The position numbers and the translations under genes are program-made. A DNA stretch of 64,000 nt, from contig NW_003314309.1 of NCBI RefSeq assembly GCF_000143415.4, forward strand, positions 987,996-1,051,995, in the 5' to 3' direction. Source of the DNA: Selaginella moellendorffii. Its lineage: Eukaryota > Streptophyta > Lycopodiopsida > Selaginellales > Selaginellaceae. Below, piece after piece: positions 52,442 through 61,299 of this stretch; positions within the stretch are counted from its first letter, which is position 1; each line of letters starts with the position of its first letter. The notes below the pieces were generated by a model. That model searched no databases, was not told where the DNA came from, and worked only from the letters and a program-made list of their open reading frames with translations.

Positions 52442-53512
52442 TTAAGCCTCGATAGCTCCGAGCTGTCGCTGCTTCCACCACCTCGGTTTCCATGCCGTTG
52501 CTTGTTTCAGCTGGAACGCTTGGTCCAGAGCTCGAAACAAGCGCTTCCACCCCACGTAAACGCCTTCAATCACCAGCGCCGCCAGCTCCCGTGGCGGATC
52601 AACCCGGCACACCGCCCCCTCTTTCGTGAAGCTCAGCACTCGTTCGCCACTGTCACCATAACTCGCATCGAACTCTTGCTCAGCCTGCGCCTTCTCAAAG
52701 CACTCCCGGTAGTCGTCCTTGTCCACGAACGGCGGCTCCTGCTTCATGCTCTCCGCGAACAGCACGTTTGGAAAGGGGGTGACGCCGCCGTGCATCAAAA
52801 TGGCTGCCAGGAGTATCCTCCCGATCCGACCGTTTCCATCCTTGAAGGGATGGATGCTCTCAAACTCGAGGAAAAACCGGGACCCGAGCTTGAGTAGCGT
52901 CTCGGCCCAGCTCGTGGCATTCGATTCCCTCATACCTGTGGATGAGAGCTTTCGGAGCTCTCCGTTGGTGTCACGGACCAGCCTCTCCAGAGCCGCCGGT
53001 ATGTCCGACGGCCACATGAAGACGTGCGGCAAGCCAATGGTTGTCGCGGTGAAGGCGATCTCCTCGTCGCGGCGCAGCCTTCCTGCGATGTCCGGTCGCG
53101 TCGATCCAAGGAGCCGCTTGTGCACCTCCAGGATCCCCGGCACACTCAACTCCTGGCTTCCATTCGCCTGGAGCTGATGGATCAGGGCGCTGTGGAGACA
53201 GCGCATGGCCTCTCCGGCCTCGCCGCCAGTGCCGCTACTGTCCAGCGCGCCCGCTGCCATCGCCACCTCGGTCGCCTGGAGCGTTTCGAAGCCCTCGCCC
53301 TCGATGTGATTGACCTGGAACAAGAAATGGCCCAGGCCCGTGCGCCGGCCGTAGGCTTCTGCCCAGCGCCGCTGATCCCGTGGGAGAAGCGCGTACCTCC
53401 TCATGCATTCGTGGATCCCTTTGAGCATCTGGCTGGTCCGCGGCACGGGATCGCCAACGCCGACTCGCTCGCGCCTCCAAAACGGGCACTCCTCCACATC
53501 AAAATTCTCCAT
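52442..53512 (-). CDS. Fic-domain protein (intact)
   Basis: 356 codons from ATG 53512, single exon. The Fic motif HPFKDGNGRIGR is at residues 221-232 with the catalytic His221 and the ATP-phosphate-binding Arg/Gly positions kept. Upstream, TIGLPHVFMWPSDIPAALER (159-178) resembles the target-binding flap. VNHIEGEGF at 67-75 resembles the inhibitory-helix motif (S/T)xxxE(G/N) with Glu71-Gly72 present but the Ser/Thr replaced by Val. Length and layout fit Fic-fold AMP-transferases. No signal peptide or membrane segment. The substrate is unknown. A broken older paralogue is at 4517-5564. Confidence 0.93.
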   Translation of the reverse strand: MENFDVEECPFWRRERVGVGDPVPRTSQMLKGIHECMRRYALLPRDQRRWAEAYGRRTGLGHFLFQVNHIEGEGFETLQATEVAMAAGALDSSGTGGEAGEAMRCLHSALIHQLQANGSQELSVPGILEVHKRLLGSTRPDIAGRLRRDEEIAFTATTIGLPHVFMWPSDIPAALERLVRDTNGELRKLSSTGMRESNATSWAETLLKLGSRFFLEFESIHPFKDGNGRIGRILLAAILMHGGVTPFPNVLFAESMKQEPPFVDKDDYRECFEKAQAEQEFDASYGDSGERVLSFTKEGAVCRVDPPRELAALVIEGVYVGWKRLFRALDQAFQLKQATAWKPRWWKQRQLGAIEA

Positions 53513-53916
53513 TGCCTTGCCCTAGAATAGTTGCCAACTCGGTCCCTTGGTTGGCGTTGGCGTTTTCTCCTGGAGCTCTTTGATAACACAGGCGGCTTCA
53601 CGATCTCACTGGTAACGCGTACTCCCTCTCCAGAATGGGAGCAATGTCCGAAAGGTCAGCTTTTTCTTCCTCTAAGATGGCTTTCAAGAGCCGAACGAGT
53701 CGAGGCCCAACACCGGTCCTTCTGGATTCGTGATCGTTGCACAGCGAACTCCGAGGGAATCGAGAGCCGGCGGAGGAGCAGAAAGATTCTGGAACATGAG
53801 AAAGAAGTTCAGAATCTTAAAAGTCTTCGCTGCTACCTAGCAAGCTTTGCTCACCAAAGTTCGAGGGTGTTGACAAGTTGAAATTTTGTGGAACTTTACT
53901 TACGGCTTGTGGAGAG

Positions 53917-54438
53917 CTAGCTCTCTGGTCCTGGCAACAGCAGCAGTGGCTCGCCGTCGGTTTCTTCGAGCTCATCTAGATCCTCGACACCCTCGTCGAA
54001 AAGTTCCAACTTTGTGCTAATGTAGATTGGACCCCATCCGTCACGGAGAACGATCCAGCCGCCTGCCTGCCTGTCAAGCCAAAGGTTAAAGCTGGAGCGA
54101 CGATCTCTACCTTTAGAGAGCAGGCGATCCTACCATAGAGTTTGGCAGCTCGTAGAGCGGAAACAAGAGTGCGAGCTGCCGCTTGGCGCAATTCTCCGTG
54201 CGTCGGGGCGTCCATGTCCCGAGCTCCTTTGTAGCAAGTGTCGCTCGGAGGAACAAGGTTCGTCCACCACACCTACAAAAGAAATACCCCGTTGATCATA
54301 TTCCTAGCTAGCGTGATCATAGAGATCATTCAATACCATTGCGACGACGCGAATGGAAGTCCTTAGAATTATCTGGCACGTACTCGGAGATATCCTGCGT
54401 TGCGGCATGACTATCTGGATGATATCGGCATGATCCAT
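53917..54438 (-). CDS. small two-exon gene, unknown function, possible frameshift
   Basis: Exon 1 54438-54337 starts MDHADIIQIVMPQRR (34 codons). Intron 54336-54273 has GTATTG...TTTTGTAG. Exon 2 from 54272 reads VWWTNLVPPSDTCYKGARDM, DAPTHGELRQAAARTL and IVAPALTFGLTGRQA. At a GCCT tetranucleotide run (54058-54072) the better reading shifts frame to GWIVLRDGWGPIYISTKLEL and an acidic end GVEDLDELEETDGEPLLLLP, stopping at 53917. Without the shift it ends at 53976. It is either a slippage mutation or an assembly error in the run. No domain recognised. Its start lies about 20 bp from the beginning of the PPR duplication. Confidence 0.5.
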
Positions 54439-54460
54439 GAATATATTCCGAAGCAGTGCC

Positions 54461-56586
54461 GTGTTTGAGACAATCGTTGAGCGTCGAGATTTGTCGTTTT
54501 AATACTGTGGCAATCTTGCGCCCGCGAGTGGCGCTCCAAAGACGCTCTGGATCTTCCACGCGATGCTTGCCGAGGGCCTCCACTTCGACGCTCTCAGTCT
54601 CGTTGTGTCTCTCAACTCTCGCTGCGTTGCCGGGCCTGGAAACCTCTCCATGGTGGAGAGAATCCACTCCTGGATCCTGGAAAACGATCGAAAACTCAGT
54701 GCCGCAACTGGAACAGCGCTGCTAAAGATGTACCTCAAGTGTGGGAGCGTCGAGCGAGCCGAGAAAGTGTTCCAGGAGATGACCCACCGGAACGTAAAGA
54801 CTTGGACGATTCTCATCGCGGCACTGGGCGAGAGAGGCTCGATCGAGGAAGCCATGGTAGCTTTCCGAGCAACGCAGCTCGATGGGATCCAGCCAAACAG
54901 CTTCACTCTCGTCGCCATCTTCCAAGCTTGCGCCACACGGCTTGAATCCAGAGAAGACGATCGAGTGAAAGCTCTTTGCAACCAAGCCGTGGAGAGCGGC
55001 CTGCTAGCGTCGGGTTCCTGGAACGCCATCGTCGCCACGGCTGTGATTGGCACCTATGGAAAGTGCGGCAGTGTCGACAAGGCGCTGGAAGTTTTCGAGA
55101 GAACTCCCAGGGAGTCGAGGGACGTCGTAGCATGGAACTCGATCATCACAGTCTTCGTGGAGCAAAACAAGCCGGAGCTCGCACTCAAACTCTTCTGGGA
55201 GATGCAGCTGGAAGGCGAGGAGCCGACGAGAATCACGCTCTTGAAAGTTTTAGCAGCAGCCACAGCGTCAAGAGATCTTGGCGTTGGTCGTTTGATCCAC
55301 CGCAAAGCTCGGCTTCGATCGATGGACAGAGACTTGGTCGTAGGCACGGCGCTGGCGAGCATGTATAGCAAACTTGGCCGAGTGGAGGAGCTCTTGGTGG
55401 AGAGGATCGAGCAAGGCGGCCGCGACTTGGTGTGCTGGAACATGATAATCTCGGCGCTCGTCCAGCATTCTCGGAGCAAAGAAGCACTGGCCTACTTCCG
55501 GGAGATGAATATCCAAGGAGTAAAACCCGATCGAGTGACGCTTGCTCCACTCATAAGCAGCGCCACCTTTCCAGAGAACGAATCCAAGATGATACTTTGC
55601 GAGATCTCGCGGAGTGGACTCTCGAGTAACGCGGTCATCAGCAACGCCGTTCTAAACTTCCACTCCACGCGAAGGGCCGCAGGATCGAAGAGGCAAGGAG
55701 AGTTTTCGATGGATTCCAAGAGCGAGACCTCGTGTCGTTACGCCGCGGAGGGATTCGCGAGAGAGGCCGTGATCCTCTTCCACCGGATGAAACAAGAGGG
55801 ATTCCAGTCGAGTAGCGTGACTTCCACCGTGATCTTCGCTGCTTTCTCGGAGCTCCACGGCTTGGAAGAAGCTTGCCGGGTGGTGACAGTCGAGGAGAAC
55901 TTGGAGCCAGCATCGCTGTGGAGCCTCCTGATCTCTTCGTGCACGCAGCAGGGTCGATCCAAGCGAGCGCTGGAAATATTTCGAGCCATGCAGCTCCAAG
56001 GGATGCGAGTGAACAGGGAAACGCTCGTTCCAGTCATTGTCTCTTGTGGAGCTTGCTCGGCTCTGCGAGAAGGCCGCTTGATCCACCAAGAACTCCAAAG
56101 ATCAGCTCCAACGATCCTGGAGGAGGGCACTCGGCTCAAGAACGCGATGATCGACATGTATGGACGTAGCGGCAAGCTCCTCGACGTTGCCCACCATATT
56201 TTCACCGAGATCAAGCAGCCGAGCGTGATCTCCTGGACGGCGATCGTCGCGGCCTACGCCCAGAATGGCCGCGTCGAAGAAGCCACTCTCCTCTTCCATC
56301 TCATGAAGCTAGACGGCTCCTTGGCCGACACGCTCACCTTCACCACGATCCTGTCGATGTATAGCCATGCCGGGCTCCTGGAAGATGGCTGCCACTGCTT
56401 TGGATCGATCTCCCGGGACCATTTCCTGGCACCAGCCCCGCAGCACTACAACTGCATGAACGATCTCCTGGGCCGCGCCGGGCCGCCGAGTGTTTCGTCC
56501 GGGCGCCCGCCTGGACGGCATTGCTGAGCGTGTAAAACCCAGGGTGATGTGGATCGAGGGAAGCGAATACAGCCAAGAACCCTAAA
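54461..56586 (+). pseudogene. decayed duplicate of the two-exon PPR gene
   Basis: Nearly identical to 1888-4121, but the first exon and targeting peptide are missing and an early indel and stop (TTTTAATAC near 54499) break the N-terminus. The longest frame is 54563-56527. A 6-bp deletion removes two residues (LLVERIEQ). Around 55670-55740 an insertion and a later deletion leave one PPR motif garbled in the wrong frame before the frame is restored. At 56480-56530 a deletion destroys the E-like end (AGPPSVSSG instead of AGRIEDAEG). Probably non-functional, though most repeats stay open. Confidence 0.88.
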
Positions 56587-56655
56587 TTACAGTGCAGAAC
56601 CCTAAAAACAGAGTTCCAAGATGAGGAACCCTAAAAACAGGGGAGGGTTTTAGCA
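56577..56655 (+). promoter_or_regulatory. AACCCTAA (telo-box-like) cluster upstream of the mS41-like gene
   Basis: AACCCTAA occurs three times within 70 bp before the ATG (two as AACCCTAAAAACAG). Telo boxes are common in promoters of plant ribosomal protein genes. The first copy is shared with the end of the duplicated PPR segment. Confidence 0.5.
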
Positions 56656-57185
56656 ATGGCGATCTGGGCAAGGATCGGTGCGCTGCATCGATCCTGGACA
56701 ATGCGGCTGTATTCCACTGGATCGAATGCATCCGGCGAGTATCGGCCGCGCTCCAAGGCGTCGCGAGTGCTCCAGGTGCCCAGGTTTGAGCCAGACCCCA
56801 CAAGAACCAGGGCGCCAACGGGTAAAAGATAGCGAATTTCTTCCTAGAATTTGGCTTGATCGGCATTGCAGGGATTCTGGACAACCGGGGATTCACGATC
56901 ATGGATTTTCTCAAGACAATCGGACTGGAAGCTCACCACGACAAGCTCAAGACGCGGTGTGCCAGCTTGAGGGATGTGCTGGTGATCAAAACCGAGGCGC
57001 TCAAAGATCTGGGTCTTAAAGTCCGGGACGTAAGTTTGCTTGCCATCGCTTTTCTTCCATTTGAATCCTTGGCTTCTTTGCAGAGGAAATTGGTGCTGAG
57101 GCACGCTCACAATTACCGGCTGGGCATTTGGCAGCCGCGCAAGTTCAAAGCGGTGGAAGAGAAGAAAGGAGGCACGAAGAAGTGA
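56656..57185 (+). CDS. mitochondrial small ribosomal subunit protein mS41-like (IGR motif)
   Basis: Three exons: 56656-56821, 56872-57029 and 57084-57185, with introns gtaaaag...ttgcag (50 nt) and gtaagt...ttgcag (54 nt); all junctions keep frame. The N-terminus MAIWARIGALHRSWTMRLYS is Arg-rich without acids, as in mitochondrial presequences. The centre GFTIMDFLKTIGLEAHHDKL, LVIKTEALKDLGLKVRDRKL and the basic end NYRLGIWQPRKFK fit the IGR-motif (mS41/Fyv4) family: a phenylalanine-led IGR-like signature, an LK-x-LG helix, then R-x-x-L. Short, about 142 residues, as usual for the family. Upstream AACCCTAAAAACAG is repeated, a plant promoter-type telo-box-like sequence. Confidence 0.8.
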
Positions 57186-58196
57186 GGAGATATTCGTGAA
57201 CGCTGTAAGCACTTTTGTAGCAAAGCAAGTCCCTTTCATCAATTGTGACTACCAGACTAAACACGCAAGAAGTTGTGTAATGCTTTCTTCTTTTTCAAAA
57301 ATCTTGTAGTCTTGTTTGAACCAAATTAAATTCAAGTGTTCCCTCGTCCCCCCAAATTGGTAATCATCGTGAGTTGTGTGAGTTGGACTTGGGCATCAGA
57401 TTAAAAAATATAAATTAGCTGAAAAATATTTACTATATGAAATAAGTTTTTTTTGTTAAACTCAATTCCATAAAAAAGGGTTTTCATTCCTAATTTAGTT
57501 AAAAAATCTTGTTTTAATTATAAATTTATTTAGATAAATCTTAAAACCTAATATGATGCATAATAAAAAGTGTTGTTTCCATAATGTAACCTAATAGGTA
57601 ATATAAAAAACTTTGAAACAAAAATTTAAAAATCTTTTTATAATCTTAATAAATTGCTACACGTTGCATGCAACACTTTTTTTGCTTAATGGTAATTTTA
57701 TTATTACTTATTAATCCAATTGATCAAATAAAATTTATAATTATAAAAGTGAAAACCATGTGTGTTACATCATACATAAGAAGTTAGTCTCACTTTATTA
57801 ATTATTCATATCCTTCTCATTCCCTTTTCAAAGGATGTTTTTTTTTAATCATTAGCTTTGTTCAAACTCATTGTATTCATTATCACTTTGTCATTTATGT
57901 TTGGCCCTCCACTATTGCATATGTTTGTTTTTACTACATCAAGGTTGAATTTTCCATTTATATTTACTATGTTTATTCTCACTTCATAATCCATATTGTT
58001 CCTCCTCACTCAACTACTATATATGCTTATTTTCAGTCCATTGTTGAGGTTAGGCTTTTATCCATCCCTTTTACTTCCTCCTACGAAGTAAAAAAATGCT
58101 TGAAAGTTAAAGCACAGAAGAAACCAAGAAAAATTAAGAAAGCACATTGTGGAAGAAGAAAAAGTGGATAAAAAAGTATTACACAATGTATATAAT
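57186..58196. other. AT-rich intergenic stretch
   Basis: No gene or repeat recognised between the mS41-like gene and the solo LTR. Confidence 0.5.
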
Positions 58197-58357
58197 TATA
58201 ACACATATGATCATGGGATGAGATTTAAATATACTGTCACTGTGAATCCTTAAAACCTTAGGGGATAAATGAGGATATAATAACCATTAAAAGCTCTCTC
58301 ATCAATCAGTTGCCTTTTTTCAATTGGTTTGAGGGGAAAGAAATAAAGTGTGTTATA
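58197..58357 (+). mobile_element. solo LTR of TRIM family 2, old copy
   Basis: Starts TATAACACA and ends TGTGTTATA where the other copies have TGTAGCGCA and TGTGCTACA; the changes are G-to-A and C-to-T transitions as expected from decay of methylated cytosines. Flanks ATAAT (58192-58196) and GTAAT (58358-58362) are a probable target duplication with one transition. Confidence 0.8.
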
Positions 58358-59113
58358 GTAATTAGTTTCGAGTTTATGTCTGAAGTGTTTTTATTTCTAA
58401 CTCTCTCTTTCTATTTTTCTTTCAGATTTTGTTTTTATCAAAGAAATGTTTAGTCACTAGTGGTTTTGATTGTAACCCAATGCTTTTTACAGTGGATGAT
58501 ATAGGATTATGGTTAATATTAAGACAATTTGATACAATTTTGAAGCTACATATTTTTAGGAACTTTGTTCATTTTCTAGATGAAGGGAAGACACCTGCAT
58601 TAGACATTAAAACTTTGACATAAGCAAAACAAGTTTGTTTTGGTTATTATACATTGATAGATTTATTTTGGTAGTTTTTTGAAGCATTTTGGAAATTCTA
58701 TAGGCAAACTAAGCACGATGTTGCCATTGAATCTCCCTCAAGTGCTCTAGAAACTTATCATAACAATTGAATTACATGAGTACCACTTGGCTTTTCTATT
58801 TACTAGTACCAAGTGTTGTTTCATATGCAAACTCTCATTCCACTAGCTCCACGTAGAGAATAGAAGGTATGAAAATTCAACACCTCTAGCATGAAGCAAT
58901 TGTAGATCAAAACTCAAAGCATTGCTAGTGTAACCCTTTACATTTGTTTTACATAGACATAGATGGGAAAGTGTGATTTGGGACATGAGCACCATGAGCA
59001 ATATGCTAGCCTAGTTTGGCATGTAACACAAGTGTGTTTATTAGTATTTCACAACAACATATTTTTAATCAAAACCCCACTCTTTTCTTTATTTCAATAG
59101 GAACAGACCAAAA
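58358..59113. other. AT-rich intergenic stretch
   Basis: A 64-codon frame at 58429-58623 shows no known motif. Otherwise nothing recognised. Confidence 0.4.
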
Positions 59114-59644
59114 CTAGTATGGCACTGAAGACTTGGGTTTCCCTACAGGGGGCTTCCTTGGAAGAGATGAAGAGTCACCAACAGATGGATCTTCATTAGG
59201 AGAATCAGGGAGTGATGTGTTTGGATTAGGAATATCAGGGAATGGAGTGTCTGGAGGAGTTGGGTTCTTATTGCCAATGTCACCACCACTATTACCACTG
59301 CTATTACCATTACAAATAGAAGTTCCCACATCAGGATCATCCCCACAAAAGTTGTTCATGCATGCTAGTTTTCCAAAACATTCATTGTTACTGGAACATG
59401 ATGTGCCACATTTGCTAAGGCTACCACCATTGCCACCACTACCACTTTTTGATGGGCCTTCTTTGCGATTACCACCACATATGTGGGTATTCATATTTGG
59501 GTCATCTGCACAGACATTATCCATGCATGCAATCTTACCATCACAATCACCATCTTTGTTGCATGAAGCTCCACAATTTTTAGCATTTGCAATAGTGTAG
59601 AGACAGATAAGAAGAAAAGATGCAAGCAGGATTGTATATCTCAT
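59114..59644 (-). CDS. secreted Cys-rich protein with two six-Cys repeats
   Basis: 176 codons from ATG 59644, single exon. Residues 1-21 (MRYTILLASFLLICLYTIAN then A) form a signal peptide. Two repeats follow, CGASCNKDGDCDGKIACMDN and CGTSCSSNNECFGKLACMNN, each with C-x3-C-x5-C-x5-C-x4-C and a further Cys after DDP-type sequence, suggesting three disulfides per repeat. A Gly/Ser linker separates them and a Pro/Ser/Asp-rich tail follows (PPDTPFPDIPNPN). An apoplastic or cell-wall protein is likely. I do not recognise the exact family; small inhibitor- or kiwellin-like folds are possible. Confidence 0.82.
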   Translation of the reverse strand: MRYTILLASFLLICLYTIANAKNCGASCNKDGDCDGKIACMDNVCADDPNMNTHICGGNRKEGPSKSGSGGNGGSLSKCGTSCSSNNECFGKLACMNNFCGDDPDVGTSICNGNSSGNSGGDIGNKNPTPPDTPFPDIPNPNTSLPDSPNEDPSVGDSSSLPRKPPVGKPKSSVPY

Positions 59645-59695
59645 TGTAAATGCTATGTTTAAAGATTTATTTACAGCCCTTAGATATGCATAGCC

Positions 59696-59704
59696 TTTTA
59701 TATA
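59696..59704 (-). promoter_or_regulatory. TATA box of the Cys-rich protein gene
   Basis: On - TATATAAAA followed by GG, 52 nt before the ATG, giving a short 5' leader. Confidence 0.65.
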
Positions 59705-60955
59705 GATTTAATTCATTTTATATTTGAAATCATGCCAAATTCTGCATTAGTTTCCATGTTTGAATACCTTTTAGATATGACTATTGACTTGACCAAAAGT
59801 AAAGAACCTAATTTTGTACATTTATATATACCAAAATATATAATGAATATCCCATTAGATAAAATACACTTCACAATTTTAATAGGGACTAGTTAATGGC
59901 TTTGGTTAATGAATGAGAGTTTTTAAAGGGATCATTTAAAAAAATCAGCTTTGTATGTACTACCTAGGGTGGATGTCAATAGTCCAAGTTGATTTTAACC
60001 CATAGAGCATAGCAGAATTGATCCATTGTGTTTAGCTTAAATTGTTTTCTCTTCTTCTTCCTCTTGCCCTAAATGCTCTTGAGTTTGTTCAACTTGCTAA
60101 TTGCAGCACCAAGGGCCTTCTTGCAACAAGATTGTTGCCCACCAACTCACAGCACTAAGGAGATGTTGTACATAGATTCCTCATTGAATCCTTCTTACTC
60201 CTAGCTTCTTAGTTGTGACAAGATGGCCTTTATATCTGTTTCTCATGCACTACTTTGTTCTTAAACATGCTTGAGAACACCATTGGTCTATGGTCATTCA
60301 TAATATGCCAAGATTCTTAATTTCAACTTGCCCAAAAAGATGATGAGCTATTTCTTGTACTAAGACTTATTTCCAATCACCTGAACTCACTAGAGAACTC
60401 TCTCAAAACTTCCAGCACACTTTGGATTATTATGTTTCCACAGTTGATAGTTATTGTGAGTATATGACTTTAGGTATTGAAAGATACTCATCAGCCAGTC
60501 TTTACAGACACCTTTTCTTTACTACCATAATGGCAAGAGGTTGGTACAATTGGATCCCTTTGGTAGCCCCTTTTGTGCTAGTAAAGTTAATTGGACATTT
60601 CGAGTGTATTTAGACCAAATGAGCATAAAGATGGAATTCTTACATGTTATTAGTTAAGTATATTTAGCCCAATAAGGAATTCTCGTCTCATTGTGTTTGC
60701 ACTAGCTAGTGACAAGAACTTTTGTGTATTAAGTTTAATCCTTCAATATTGCTACATAATACTTTATCGTGTTTGCGAAACACCCTCACTATCATACCGT
60801 ATATGTTGATTCTGTTCCAGATTTATATGCTATTTATGGTAAGTGTCCAAGAGGTATATCTATAAAATGTAGAGAGTGTTCTGAACCCTATAGTGTTGTT
60901 CTTGTTTTCAAATTTACATCTAGCGTCATTCCATATTTAGTAAATTTCATGCTTA
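59705..60955. other. AT-rich, no gene recognised
   Basis: Short frames only (e.g. 60422-60613, 60769-60984) without known motifs. Confidence 0.4.
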
Positions 60956-60959
60956 TCCC

Positions 60960-61030
60960 AAGTACTAAAAGGGGCTTAGGGTGAAAGCCTAAAGCATGTG
61001 TTCCTAGGTGGGGGGGGTGGTTGAAATGCA
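60960..61030 (+). repeat. possible relic related to the LARD LTR
   Basis: AGGGTGAAAGCCTAAAGCAT (60967 area) followed by GTGTTCCTAGGTGGGGGGGG resembles AGGGTGAAAGCCCAAAGCGT followed by TCGTCTCCC and a G run in the LARD LTR (41023 area). The match fades beyond about 50 bp. Confidence 0.4.
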
Positions 61031-61299
61031 TGTTTAACCACTTGAGACATTAGTTTGGCTTTTACTGGGATATGTCATTCCCTGTTTTGCATTTAACTTG
61101 GGTTTAAACCCAAGCTTTATGCTACTTTAGTTAGTGGGGTACCCTCTTCTTCGTGTTAGGCCACTGATATGCCGAAATCATGCCAAACACCATCTGACAC
61201 CATTTAGCATGCAAGTGCTAGATACGGGGAGCTAGTGCTCATGGGATTGCGAGTGTACTGAACCTTTGTTTCATAATGCAAGAAACTTAGAGTTCGGCT

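Noticed and set aside
1733-56586. Simple segmental duplication of one PPR-Fic block
   Set aside because: Order differs between ends and the PPR and Fic copies have clearly different divergence.
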